From Planctomycetales bacterium (lineage in GTDB: Bacteria; 4484-113; JAFGCY01), in contig JAHEFU010000065.1 in NCBI GenBank assembly GCA_024645305.1, positions 1 through 13,152 on the forward strand: a DNA stretch of 13,152 nt, written 5' to 3'. The translations under genes were made by a program, and so were the position numbers. Position 1 is the stretch's first letter. Each line of letters begins with the position of its first letter. Shown in pieces: positions 1-7,186 of the stretch. Below the pieces are notes generated by a model. That model was given only the letters and a program-made list of their open reading frames with translations. It did not search any database and was not told the DNA's origin.

Positions 1-35
1 CTTAATGGCAAGGGATGGTACCCCAGGCCTGAATT

Positions 36-57
36 GGAACGGCGTTAAAGCCGTTCC
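36..57. repeat. Short inverted repeat (8-bp stem)
   Basis: A perfect 8-base stem (GGAACGGC, 36-43, with GCCGTTCC, 50-57) encloses a six-base loop. It lies just past the 3' end of the minus-strand alkyltransferase-like gene, so it could act as a transcript-end hairpin. No T-run follows on either strand, so calling it an intrinsic terminator would be weak. Confidence 0.5.
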
Positions 58-63
58 CTGCAA

Positions 64-98
64 TCCACTGCCTACTGCCCACTGGCTACTGACCACTA
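64..98. repeat. Five tandem heptamers, consensus NCYACTG
   Basis: Five consecutive 7-base units are visible: TCCACTG, CCTACTG, CCCACTG, GCTACTG and ACCACTA. They alternate between CCACTG-like and CTACTG-like cores. The TAG stop of the adjacent minus-strand gene lies a few bases beyond the array. Low-complexity heptamer runs like this are a kind of intergenic simple repeat. No coding or structural function can be read from it. Confidence 0.6.
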
Positions 99-102
99 TT
101 CC

Positions 103-465
103 CTATTTCCCGTCCCAGCCGTACTTGCTCATCTTGATCACGCCGGCCGGAGTAAATTCGATCCCTTCCTTTTCCAGAAGTTTGCGCTGTTTATGATCGC
201 TGCCATTGCGCGCTTCGCTGTAGGAAATCCGTCCGGCGGCATTCACCACGCGTTGCCAGGGGATCTTTGAAACAAGCTCCGGGGGTCCGTGGAACAGGGC
301 AGTGCCGGCCAGCCGGGCCGCGCGCGGCAGTCCGGCCATGAGGGCCACCTGGCCGTAACTGGCAACCCGGCCCTTGGGGATGCGTTGCACCACCGCGTAG
401 ATCGCGTGCCAGCTGTCGGGTACTACCAGTACCGGTGCATGACTGCCGGGAGGCCTGCGGGACAT
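103..465 (-). CDS. Alkyltransferase-like protein (MGMT family, Cys replaced by Trp)
   Basis: This 120-residue protein is the DNA-binding domain of the O6-alkylguanine-DNA alkyltransferase family. The family's active-site PCHRV motif reads PWQRVVN here (Trp70 in place of the acceptor Cys), as in alkyltransferase-like (ATL) proteins. ATLs bind O6-alkylguanine without repairing it and pass the lesion to nucleotide excision repair. The family's nucleotide-flipping elements are present: Tyr37 in GRVASYGQVA and the recognition helix around Arg48-Arg51 (PRAARLAG). The length is right for a stand-alone ATL, with no N-terminal methyltransferase domain. The ATG at 465 is preceded by GATAAT six bases upstream and has no Shine-Dalgarno sequence, which suggests a leaderless transcript. 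It lies 24 bases downstream of the zinc-ribbon gene on the same strand and could also be read through from it. The family call is firm. The lesion-sensor role is inferred from family knowledge. Confidence 0.9.
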   Translation of the reverse strand: MSRRPPGSHAPVLVVPDSWHAIYAVVQRIPKGRVASYGQVALMAGLPRAARLAGTALFHGPPELVSKIPWQRVVNAAGRISYSEARNGSDHKQRKLLEKEGIEFTPAGVIKMSKYGWDGK

Positions 466-471
466 GCCGTC

Positions 472-477
472 ATTATC
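472..477 (-). promoter_or_regulatory. -10-like box GATAAT six bases before the alkyltransferase-like ATG
   Basis: On the minus strand GATAAT is followed by exactly six bases and then the ATG at 465, so a normal sigma70 start would fall on the A of the start codon. No convincing -35 hexamer is seen 16-18 bases upstream. The call therefore rests on spacing and on similar placement at other genes in the window. Confidence 0.4.
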
Positions 478-489
478 CGCGATGCCGCC

Positions 490-1116
490 CTACATCCCTT
501 CGTAGATGTTCTGGCGGTAGAGCAGGGAGAACAGCCAGCCGCTGATGGCCAGCCCGCCGAGGCTGATGGCAATGCCCTGCCAGGCCCCGGTCAGGATGGA
601 CTTCCAGAGGATATAGATCCAGGCCAGGGTCAGGGCGAAGGCCGCGAGCAGGATCAGGCCCTGGAACTGCGGCATCTTCTGGGAGAGGATGAAGGCCAGG
701 AACAATGTGAGGAAGCCGGACCAGATGATGCCGCCCAGCAGGCTGGCGCCACCTGTGATGGTACTCATCAGGCCACTGAACAGTACGCCGGACAGGAAGA
801 AACAGCTCAGGAAGGCCCCGATTTCAGTCACCGAGGGACCGCTGCCGCTATAGCCCAGCGAAGGCCGCATGCTGCGTCCGCCCTTGAGTTTCCACAGCTG
901 CCCCGGCATGCTGTCCGGATCACTGCGGCGCACCAGCGGATCATCACCAGCCGCTGCCCGCAGCGGTTGCTGTACGGCCGCGCTGCGCGTCGGACGCCTG
1001 TCCGGCCGTGCTGTGTCAATTACGAGCTTCTCGATATGCCCGCAGACCGGGCAGTGCAGTTCCCCCAGCCGGTATTCAGCGGGGGCAGCGCAGCGCGGGC
1101 AGACTTTACTGCTCAT
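490..1116 (-). CDS. Zinc-ribbon, four-helix integral membrane protein of unknown function
   Basis: This is an unrecognised 208-residue protein. The N-terminus carries a treble-clef or zinc-ribbon pattern with CPRC and CPVC pairs (Cys6, Cys9, Cys22, Cys25), probably cytoplasmic. A polar Arg-rich linker follows to about residue 95, then four hydrophobic segments, beginning with SVTEIGAF and ending just before the C-terminal YRQNIYEGM. The frame is open upstream to 1212. The start at 1116 is preferred because the Cys motif begins five residues later and because an extended -10 element lies inside the longer frame. A second protein of the same architecture is at 7375-8076. The metal-binding membrane topology is well supported. 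No function can be assigned. Confidence 0.75.
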   Translation of the reverse strand: MSSKVCPRCAAPAEYRLGELHCPVCGHIEKLVIDTARPDRRPTRSAAVQQPLRAAAGDDPLVRRSDPDSMPGQLWKLKGGRSMRPSLGYSGSGPSVTEIGAFLSCFFLSGVLFSGLMSTITGGASLLGGIIWSGFLTLFLAFILSQKMPQFQGLILLAAFALTLAWIYILWKSILTGAWQGIAISLGGLAISGWLFSLLYRQNIYEGM

Positions 1117-1175
1117 GCCTCGCGACCTGGTGAAATTGTAAGAACCTGCATCGGCTGTCCCTCTGTCCGGTAACC

Positions 1176-1184
1176 AATATAGCA
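1176..1184 (-). promoter_or_regulatory. Extended -10 element (TGC-TATATT) upstream of the zinc-ribbon gene
   Basis: On the minus strand TGC directly precedes TATATT, the extended -10 form that can work without a strong -35. The predicted start is near 1169, giving a leader of about 50 bases to the ATG at 1116. That placement favours the short start over the longer open frame. Confidence 0.4.
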
Positions 1185-1268
1185 GTTCAGCGTCATTTAA
1201 GGGGACACGCACACCGGCTGGTGCGATGACCAGGGAAAGTTATGCAGCGGATTTCGTGCGCCTGCTCC

Positions 1269-1297
1269 TTTGCAGGACGCATTTACAATTGCATAAT
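1269..1297 (+). promoter_or_regulatory. Putative sigma70 promoter for the 1347 gene
   Basis: TTTGCA (1269-1274) and CATAAT (1292-1297) are separated by 17 bases. The -10 differs from consensus at one position and the -35 at two. The predicted transcript start is near 1304, about 43 bases before the ATG at 1347. The stretch 1117-1346 otherwise holds only the divergent -10 element. Confidence 0.5.
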
Positions 1298-1346
1298 GGA
1301 ACTGACACGCATTGGCACGCTGTAATCTCCCAGGCCAATTGCAGAT

Positions 1347-2138
1347 ATGAACGAAAATCAAACCCCCGGGCAAGCCAGCTCCCTTTGCTGGCAGGCGCTG
1401 TGTGGCGATCTACACAAAGTGCTGGAACGCCCCGATCCCGAAACCTATGCCGACCTGCGCCTGCAGGCCGCTGAACGCCTGCGCGAAATGGACAGGAACA
1501 GTCCGGCCCGGCGTGAACTGGCGCTCGAACTGCAACTGCTGGACCTGCACGGTGCGCTGTGCCTGTGTACGCCCCGGGATGCGGAGACGGCCTGGCACCA
1601 GCTGGAGCAGTCAGCCGGTGAAGCCCAGCAGCAGGCCGACACCCGGCTCTTTGCCCAGCGCTGCCGCTACATCGCCGCTGTTTTGATGCTGCAGGCCGGC
1701 CTGCGGAGCCTGGCACCAGCAGAACTGGATGCCCTGCGTGCCCTGCTGCCGCAGCAGAATGCACCTGACAACCTGCTGGTACGGGCCATGTTGCAGGATG
1801 CCCTGCTGCATGAAAATTCCGCGCTGGCCATGCGGGCCTGCTGCCTGGCCCTGACATTTGACGGGCAGGCCACGGAGCCCTTCGAGGTTGCCTTCCGGCA
1901 GCTCTGCCTGACCCTGCTGGACAGGCGTGCCGGTACTGAGCAGCTGGCCAAGCTCCTGCGGGCCAGCCACAGCTATGCCCACTGGCAGCAGCTGGATGGT
2001 CCCCTGTGGCAGGCCTGCCTGCAGGCGGACATCATCTGCCTGGCGAACTGGAAGCTGCACCTCGAAGCGCATGAACGCTGCCACGACTGGATGGAAACGC
2101 ACTCCGGCAGCCGCCATGATGACCCGCCAAGCCCCTGA
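1347..2138 (+). CDS. Hypothetical helical protein, 263 residues
   Basis: No family was recognised. The protein is soluble-looking and very rich in Leu, Ala, Gln and Arg, with many amphipathic helical stretches such as the LRLQAAERLREMDR region (about residues 35-50) and further helix-like segments to about residue 230. It has no signal peptide, membrane segment or visible catalytic motif. Eleven or so Cys residues are scattered without CxxC pairing. The C-terminus is polar and Pro-rich (HDDPPSP). Codon use matches the neighbours, and the opposite-strand frames lack any family motif, so this frame is the real one. It is convergent with the acylphosphatase gene, with 15 bases between the two stops. 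A helical-repeat (TPR-like) fold is possible but not shown. Confidence 0.75.
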   Translation: MNENQTPGQASSLCWQALCGDLHKVLERPDPETYADLRLQAAERLREMDRNSPARRELALELQLLDLHGALCLCTPRDAETAWHQLEQSAGEAQQQADTRLFAQRCRYIAAVLMLQAGLRSLAPAELDALRALLPQQNAPDNLLVRAMLQDALLHENSALAMRACCLALTFDGQATEPFEVAFRQLCLTLLDRRAGTEQLAKLLRASHSYAHWQQLDGPLWQACLQADIICLANWKLHLEAHERCHDWMETHSGSRHDDPPSP

Positions 2139-2153
2139 TCGCAGCTGGCTGAA

Positions 2154-2438
2154 TCAGTTGACGATGGAGAATTCCGCGTACTGCAGGTGATTTTCCTGCA
2201 ACTCACTGTGCAGCTCCGTCACGAGAGAACGTGGTGGACCCTGCCACATGCGCTTGAGCAGTTCATCCAGTACACCGCGGCGGGCATGCTGGATCACAGC
2301 CCTGACGCTGCCATCCGGTTCATTACGGATCCAGCCATGGATGCGCAGTTCCTCAGCCCACTCCTTGACAGTAGCCCTGTAAAAAACGCCCTGCACTTTT
2401 CCCTGGACCTGAACTGCAATTGTTATCAGTTCGGCCAT
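2154..2438 (-). CDS. acyP: Acylphosphatase
   Basis: This 94-residue enzyme hydrolyses the carboxyl-phosphate bond of acylphosphates in the cytoplasm. The two family signatures are complete: VQGVFYR near the N-terminus (residues 15-21, with the phosphate-binding Arg21) and GWIRNEPDGSV (residues 35-45, with the catalytic Asn39). The length fits the ferredoxin-like fold of the family. The frame is open to 2549, but the family's first strand begins right after Met-Ala-Glu-Leu, so the ATG at 2438 is the start. A good promoter ends six bases before this ATG with no ribosome binding site between, which predicts a leaderless message. It is divergent from the 2511 gene. Confidence 0.95.
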   Translation of the reverse strand: MAELITIAVQVQGKVQGVFYRATVKEWAEELRIHGWIRNEPDGSVRAVIQHARRGVLDELLKRMWQGPPRSLVTELHSELQENHLQYAEFSIVN

Positions 2439-2444
2439 GCTTGA

Positions 2445-2473
2445 ATCATATTCCAGCAGCGGGGAAAAATCAA
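2445..2473 (-). promoter_or_regulatory. Sigma70 promoter placed for a leaderless acylphosphatase mRNA
   Basis: On the minus strand TTGATT (2473-2468) and TATGAT (2450-2445) are separated by 17 bases. The six bases TCAAGC lie between the -10 and the ATG, so +1 falls at 2438, the A of the start codon. Both hexamers and the spacing are close to consensus, making this the clearest leaderless candidate in the window. Confidence 0.65.
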
Positions 2474-2510
2474 TATCCCCACGCTTGACCCCCATTAGAA
2501 TCATGCCCTG

Positions 2511-2861
2511 ATGATCTATGAAGTCAACGCCCGGCTGCTGGAAGAACATGCCATCGAATTACGGCTGCTGCTCAGGGATGGCACGATCCGGGAAGGCAAC
2601 CCTGACGGTCGCGAAATCTGTGACTCCATGATGCGCGCCCGCTTCGGACAGGATGGCCGGGTCTGGTGGACGCAGACGGGCTGGTCCAGTGTGCCGCTGA
2701 AGTATGAGATTGACAGCGTCTACCGCCACTACTTCGAGGACATCCGGGTCAGAGAGGTGGAGGAACACATCAGCTTCCACGGCCCGATGTTCATGGACCA
2801 TCTGCTGGTGCTGGAAATGCGGGCGCAGGGTGATCTGCCCGCTGAAGGTGGCAAGCCATGA
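2511..2861 (+). CDS. Hypothetical protein, 116 residues, coupled to the serine hydrolase
   Basis: No family was recognised. This is a small, charged, probably cytoplasmic alpha/beta protein with several aromatic residues in its centre (RVWWTQTGWSSVPLKYE, about residues 50-66) and no signal peptide or membrane helix. Its stop overlaps the start of the serine hydrolase in ATGA, so the two are translationally coupled and almost certainly co-transcribed. A -10-like TAGAAT (2496-2501) ends nine bases before the ATG, and there is no evident Shine-Dalgarno sequence. The ATG at 2511 is the first in frame after the divergent promoter region. The function is unknown. The coupling suggests a role connected with the hydrolase, but that is inference. 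Confidence 0.75.
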   Translation: MIYEVNARLLEEHAIELRLLLRDGTIREGNPDGREICDSMMRARFGQDGRVWWTQTGWSSVPLKYEIDSVYRHYFEDIRVREVEEHISFHGPMFMDHLLVLEMRAQGDLPAEGGKP

Positions 2862-3994
2862 AGCTGTCATGTTTCATTCCGGTGATCCTGTTGACAATCT
2901 CGCTGGCAACGCAGGCGCATGCCGAAATGGCATATCGCGAGGCAGGTGAGCGGCTTGACGGCTGGTGCGAGGAGCACGGAATTCCGCTGGCGGAAGCATA
3001 CTATGTTGACAGTACGGGGACGACAGTCAGTCTCTGGCATGGTGATCCGGATCTCTCTGCTGCTGAAGTTGCCATCTGGCCCATCGGCAGTATTACGAAG
3101 ACCTTCACCGCAATGCTCGCACTGGAACTGCAGGAGGCCGGCTATGTGGATCTCGATGCAGCCCTGTCAACCTGCGTCCCGGAAATTGACGACATGTTCA
3201 GTGAAGCTGCCCTGGGCACCGTGAGCCTGCGCACGCTGATGCACCACAGGAGTGGCCTGCCCTACCAGCTCGGTGAACCGGAGGACTATGCCCCGCTGGT
3301 GCCGATTGCCAGACTCCTGCTGGGGAAACAGCCCCGGCTGGGCCACGCCGCCCTGTTGTCAACGGTCAGCGGACGCCCGCTGGAGTTCGAGCCGGGCACG
3401 GGATACCAGTACAGCAATGCCAACTTCTGGCTGGCGGCGCTGGCCCTGGAGCGGGCCACGGGACGCGACTACGACGACCTGCTGCAGCAGTATGTGCTGG
3501 ACCCGCTCGGCCTCGAGCAGACCACGCTGTGGGACTTACCACAAGACTGCCTGGCGATGCCGGCGCACATCGCTGTCAACGGCCAGCTGCTTGACATCTC
3601 TGGCTGGGACATGCCGGGACTGGGACGCAGCGCCGGCGGGATCCGCTGCTCCACCGCTGACCTGCTGAAATTCAGCGACGCGCTCCGTGACCGGGAAGGA
3701 CAGGGCATCATGTCGAGGGACCAGCTGGCCCAGCTGTACGACTTCATTGACACCGGTGGTTCGGCCCATGGCGAGCCCTACTCCTATGGCCTGGGGATCT
3801 CGCGGCGCTTCGACGGCTCACGCTGGATGTATGGCCACAATGGCACGACCCCGGGCAACCGTGCCCTGTGGCGCTTCGACCCCCAGACAGGCGAAACGCT
3901 CATCATCTTCAGTTCACTCGGCAGCCAGGGCCTGACGGGCCTTGCGGATGAAATGCTGGCAATCCTGGGGGAACTCGAACATGCTGACTGGTGA
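2858..3994 (+). CDS. Exported class C beta-lactamase-like serine hydrolase
   Basis: This is a 378-residue member of the beta-lactamase / DD-peptidase / esterase (PF00144-type) family. A Sec signal peptide is clear: Lys2, a hydrophobic core, then an Ala-x-Ala site (AHA, residues 20-22), so the enzyme acts in the periplasm or outside. The catalytic motifs are present: SITK (Ser78-Lys81), YSN (Tyr185-Asn187) and HNG (327-329) as the KTG-like third motif. The family's LMHHRSGLP and FEPGTGYQYSN blocks are also intact. The third motif HNG, rather than KTG, points to the esterase / peptidase branch more than to true AmpC beta-lactamases. The start overlaps the upstream stop by four bases, and AAGGTGG six bases upstream serves as a ribosome binding site. 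The substrate is unknown. Confidence 0.9.
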   Translation: MKLSCFIPVILLTISLATQAHAEMAYREAGERLDGWCEEHGIPLAEAYYVDSTGTTVSLWHGDPDLSAAEVAIWPIGSITKTFTAMLALELQEAGYVDLDAALSTCVPEIDDMFSEAALGTVSLRTLMHHRSGLPYQLGEPEDYAPLVPIARLLLGKQPRLGHAALLSTVSGRPLEFEPGTGYQYSNANFWLAALALERATGRDYDDLLQQYVLDPLGLEQTTLWDLPQDCLAMPAHIAVNGQLLDISGWDMPGLGRSAGGIRCSTADLLKFSDALRDREGQGIMSRDQLAQLYDFIDTGGSAHGEPYSYGLGISRRFDGSRWMYGHNGTTPGNRALWRFDPQTGETLIIFSSLGSQGLTGLADEMLAILGELEHADW

Positions 3995-4004
3995 CAGGAA
4001 GTCG

Positions 4005-4108
4005 CTTCACCACAAAGATCTCGAAGTTCAGCAAGAATGGAGTGACCAGCAAGATTATCTTTGAGTTCTGAAAACAATCTTCGTGCCCGTGGTGTGCTTT
4101 GTGGTTAA
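4005..4108. repeat. Inverted-repeat intergenic element (ACCACAAAG arms)
   Basis: The left arm TTCACCACAAAG...CGAAG (from 4006) is answered on the other strand by TTAACCACAAAG...CACGAAG (read back from 4108). The arms share TTNACCACAAAG and CGAAG, with an extra nine bases in the right arm. The element lies directly after the serine hydrolase stop. It belongs to the same general type as the element at 7187-7341. It has no coding capacity, and a mobile (MITE-like) origin is only inferred. Confidence 0.55.
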
Positions 4109-4205
4109 ACCCCTAATGTGCTCCGTTGTCCTGATTGCTCCGGACCACCGATCGCCCGGCTTGCGTCCAGGCCTTCCGGCGAGTGGAAAGCTCGCGCTCC
4201 TCATC

Positions 4206-4234
4206 TTCACAAGCCAGAAAACTTATACTACAAT
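4206..4234 (+). promoter_or_regulatory. Sigma70 promoter for the methyltransferase-like gene
   Basis: TTCACA (4206-4211) and TACAAT (4229-4234) are each one mismatch from consensus and have the optimal 17-base spacer. The predicted start is near 4241, giving a leader of about 100 bases, unusually long for this window. Confidence 0.6.
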
Positions 4235-4343
4235 TATGTTCAGGCCCGCCTTACGGGACGCGCTTGCGCGCGCATAATCGACATTTCAACGACGCAAAGG
4301 GCAGTGTCGCGTCGGTGAATCTGAAGAAAGGAATGGAAAGACC

Positions 4344-6314
4344 ATGGCTACCAAGTCAGTGCTGAGCAATGTGGATGTGATCCGCCGTTTCGTGTTCGAG
4401 AACCAGCCGGCCGCGCTGGATGATATTGCTGCGGCAGTGAATGCCGAAATGATCCACCCGGTTGAAATTGAGCGCGCCCGCGAGCGCTACGTATTGCCTG
4501 TGCTCAAGAGCCAGCCGTACTTCAAGGAAGCGAAGGATGGCCGCTGGGAAATCATTCTGGACAAGATGCCTGAATACAGCGTGCTCGATGAAGTCATGCG
4601 CGCGGAACAGAAGCAGATGTATGAGCGTGACGTGCGCTCCCGCATAGCCAAGAAACTTGGCTGGAAGGTCAATACAGTAGTTATTGACCTGGAGAAGGCC
4701 AAGGGTCTGGTCAAGCAGAAATCCTGGTGGGGCCTCAAGGACTGGGTGCTCTGCAATGATATTGCAGAGACAGTTCTGAAGAACCACCCGTCTGGTTTAT
4801 CTGAAAAGGAACTGGTCAAGGCCGTTGTGGAAAAGGCCAAGGTGACCGAGGACAAGGTGATCCTCAACCTGAAGGGTGATTCAAAGAAACGCTTCGTGCA
4901 GGATCGCAAGAACTGGCTGCTCAAGGAGCTTGCCCAGGCCAAGGAATCCGAGAAGGCCAAGAGCAGTGCCGTGATGAGCGTGCCCGAAAAGAGCGAGGAC
5001 ATCGACAGCCTGCTGGAAGGCAGCTTCCTCAATGCCCAGGGTGCCTTCAAGACAGATGACAAGCACAGTTTCAGTGACCTGCAGACCGGCAAGAGCCGCC
5101 TGAAGAAGGCCCTCAAGAAGCAGGCCATGGAAGTCCTCGAGCAGCGCGATGACACGGCGCGGCCTGAGGACCTGGCAGCACGCATGAACCGCATGCTGCA
5201 GGAAGCCGGCATTGATGAGGAAAGCATCAACAGTTTCCAGTACCTCGACACCTCAGCCCGCGAACGCGGCCTGTCCCCCAAGGAGCGCGAGGAGATCCAG
5301 CAGTTCATCGACCAGCTGCTGGAGCATGAGACCGTGGCCGTCGGCGTCAATGAGGACAGCATTGTCAACGCCCCGCTTTCGGTGAAGAAGATCAACGACA
5401 TCCTGCGCATCAAGTACATGAACTACACGCGCGACCGCGTGCTGATTCCGAATGAGTTCTACCGCCTGCTGATCACCGTGGTCAAGCCCGGCATCAATGA
5501 CAACACCCTGCACCCGGCCTGCATGGAGGGCAACCTCACAACGGAGATGTTCCGCTGGATGATGCAGCGCCTGGAAGGTGCCGCCTGGGCGCTCGTTGAT
5601 GAAGGCAGCAACATCGAGGTCGTGCAGCCCGACGGCCAGCGCTTCCGCCTCGCCCAGAGCGAGAAGGCCCTGATCGAGAAGGCCCGTGACCGCTTCATTG
5701 TCAGCCAGATGGACCTGATTGACCATTTCATCAACTTCCGCTACACCGGCATCGAAGCCGACAAGGTGCTGGCCCTGGCGGCCCGCATCAACTGCCGGGT
5801 GAGTGGCTACGATGATGCCTACATCGTCAGCAAGGACTTCTTCAGCGAGCTGCCGGAGGTCTTCAACCAGCCGGCCAACGATGACAATGACATCCCCAAC
5901 CGCTTCGATGTGATCATCGGCAATTTCATCTTCGCCAGCGATGCCAACCTGGCTGCCAACTACCTGGACCAGTCCATCAAGCTGCTCAATCCGGGCGGCC
6001 GCCTCGGCATGTTCATTGAGCCTGAGCTGCTGGTCCTGCTGCAGCAGCACGGCCTGCTCGGGGAATTCCTCAGCGGAATGTCCGTCACGCACTTCATCCG
6101 CCTGCCGCTGATCGAGGGCCGGCACGACGTGGTGCTGATGGTGCTCAGCTCGCTGGCCTATGAGGGTGAGAAGGCCGGGCAGATCATCACTGCCAACCTG
6201 GCGGACAGCAAGGCGGCGATTTCACTGGCCGCGGCCCTGGAGCGCGGTGATGAGGAAGGCGCGGCCTTCCGCCGGATCGAACAGCTGGCACTCGGGACCC
6301 TGATCGGCGGCTGA
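4344..6314 (+). CDS. Winged-helix plus degenerate N6-adenine methyltransferase-like protein
   Basis: This 656-residue protein has three parts. Residues 1-200 look like up to three winged-helix units, each ending in a Trp-containing wing (DGRWEI, WWGLKDW, RKNWLL). The third (about 147-195) resembles HARE-HTH / RNA polymerase delta-type domains. Residues 200-340 are charged and helical. From about 345 the pattern is that of a type I/IIG adenine methyltransferase: LHPACMEGNL (about 389-398) sits where the AdoMet motif DPACGTGxL would be, followed by FDVIIGNFIF (521-530) where the catalytic NPPF/Y is expected, and LNPGGRLGMFI after it. The catalytic Pro-Pro is lost (NFIF) and the AdoMet loop is altered, so it is probably a non-catalytic or divergent methyltransferase fold. 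No specificity subunit or nuclease is adjacent. The gene is certain. The fold assignment is from motif spacing and is moderately sure. Confidence 0.75.
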   Translation: MATKSVLSNVDVIRRFVFENQPAALDDIAAAVNAEMIHPVEIERARERYVLPVLKSQPYFKEAKDGRWEIILDKMPEYSVLDEVMRAEQKQMYERDVRSRIAKKLGWKVNTVVIDLEKAKGLVKQKSWWGLKDWVLCNDIAETVLKNHPSGLSEKELVKAVVEKAKVTEDKVILNLKGDSKKRFVQDRKNWLLKELAQAKESEKAKSSAVMSVPEKSEDIDSLLEGSFLNAQGAFKTDDKHSFSDLQTGKSRLKKALKKQAMEVLEQRDDTARPEDLAARMNRMLQEAGIDEESINSFQYLDTSARERGLSPKEREEIQQFIDQLLEHETVAVGVNEDSIVNAPLSVKKINDILRIKYMNYTRDRVLIPNEFYRLLITVVKPGINDNTLHPACMEGNLTTEMFRWMMQRLEGAAWALVDEGSNIEVVQPDGQRFRLAQSEKALIEKARDRFIVSQMDLIDHFINFRYTGIEADKVLALAARINCRVSGYDDAYIVSKDFFSELPEVFNQPANDDNDIPNRFDVIIGNFIFASDANLAANYLDQSIKLLNPGGRLGMFIEPELLVLLQQHGLLGEFLSGMSVTHFIRLPLIEGRHDVVLMVLSSLAYEGEKAGQIITANLADSKAAISLAAALERGDEEGAAFRRIEQLALGTLIGG

Positions 6315-6386
6315 TCCGGGAACTGCGCGATCACAGTCAGCGGGGCGGACCCGCGGGCATGTCCCTGTGCAATAATGCGCGCTGCC

Positions 6387-7157
6387 ATGCTGGTTGACAC
6401 ACACTGCCACCTCTACTTCGACAGCTTCGACGATGACCGCGAAGCGGTAATCGCGCGCATGCCGGATGCCGGTGTCTGTGCGGCTGTCGTGGTCGGCATC
6501 GACCCGCCGACCTGGCAACAGGCGCGCGCCCTGGCTGCACAGCATCACAACCTCTGGTACAGCGTAGGCCTGCATCCCACGAGCGAGCTGCCCCCGGAAT
6601 TCAATGCCGCTGAAACGCTTGGACCGTTCTTTGAAGGTGACAACGCGGCGATCGCCGTCGGGGAATGCGGCATTGACCTGCACTGGGATACGAACACGCT
6701 TGAGGCGCAGCAGCCGGTGTTCCGTTCACAGCTGGAATTCGCGCGGGAGCGTGAGCTGCCGGTGATCATCCATACCCGCAGCGCCAACACCGAGACGCTG
6801 GAGCTCCTGCAGGCCGTACCCGGCACCCGCGGGATCCTGCACTGCTTCAATGGCAGCCCGGAGTTGCTGGCCTGGGCGCTTGAGCAGCCGGAATGGTTCA
6901 TTTCCTTCGCGGGCAATGTGTCTTTCAGGAAGGCCGTGGAACTGCACGAAGCTGTGCGGATGATTCCGGCGGACAGGCTGCTGGTGGAGACGGATGCGCC
7001 CTTCATCGCCCCCCAGGCACGGCGCGGCAAACGCAATGAGCCGGCTTATGTACGCCATACCTTCGAAGCCCTGGCGGCCCTGCGCAATGAACCGATCGAG
7101 GAGCTGGAGGAGATCCTGCTGGCGAATGCGAAGCGCATCTTCGGCGTGGAATTCTGA
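6387..7157 (+). CDS. tatD: TatD-family metal-dependent DNase
   Basis: This 256-residue TIM-barrel hydrolase belongs to the TatD/YcfH/YjjV family (3'-5' DNase or related metal-dependent hydrolase, cytoplasmic). The metal ligands are all present: HCH (His6, His8), Glu93 in GECGID, His129 in IIHTR, His152 in LHCFNG and Asp203 in ETDAPF. The length matches the family. The start at 6387 (MLVDTHCH) puts the first strand at the N-terminus as in homologues. An in-frame ATG at 6375 is possible, but it lies in a -10-like AATAAT box. No Shine-Dalgarno sequence is seen. It follows the methyltransferase-like gene by 72 bases on the same strand. Which TatD subfamily it belongs to cannot be decided here. 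Confidence 0.93.
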   Translation: MLVDTHCHLYFDSFDDDREAVIARMPDAGVCAAVVVGIDPPTWQQARALAAQHHNLWYSVGLHPTSELPPEFNAAETLGPFFEGDNAAIAVGECGIDLHWDTNTLEAQQPVFRSQLEFARERELPVIIHTRSANTETLELLQAVPGTRGILHCFNGSPELLAWALEQPEWFISFAGNVSFRKAVELHEAVRMIPADRLLVETDAPFIAPQARRGKRNEPAYVRHTFEALAALRNEPIEELEEILLANAKRIFGVEF

Positions 7158-7186
7158 GGCGGGGAGGGAGCGGAGTCCGCAGAGGA

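Larger units (their letters stand above)
3995..4343. other. 349-base intergenic stretch
   Basis: The stretch contains the inverted-repeat element at 4005-4108, about 95 bases of featureless GC-rich sequence, a sigma70 promoter at 4206-4234 and a leader of about 100 bases before the gene at 4344. The leader includes a GC-rich segment (GCGCTTGCGCGC, from 4260) that may fold. A second -10-like CATAAT is at 4273-4278. GGAAAG before the ATG is the likely ribosome binding site. Short open frames here show no coding character. Confidence 0.6.

Noticed and set aside
289..1173. Long plus-strand open frame opposite the alkyltransferase-like and zinc-ribbon genes
   Set aside because: It spans two minus-strand genes with clear motifs; its translation is Gly/Ala/Gln/Glu-rich without any family motif, typical of an antisense shadow in GC-rich DNA.
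4083..4318. Several overlapping short plus-strand open frames before the 4344 gene
   Set aside because: They overlap each other in different frames, cover a repeat element and a promoter, and have no ribosome binding site or family motif.
4487..5419. 310-codon minus-strand open frame inside the same gene
   Set aside because: Ser/Arg-rich antisense shadow with no start signal or motif.
5253..6125. 290-codon minus-strand open frame inside the methyltransferase-like gene
   Set aside because: It lies wholly inside a larger, motif-bearing gene and has the Val/Asp/Leu/Gln-biased make-up of an antisense shadow.
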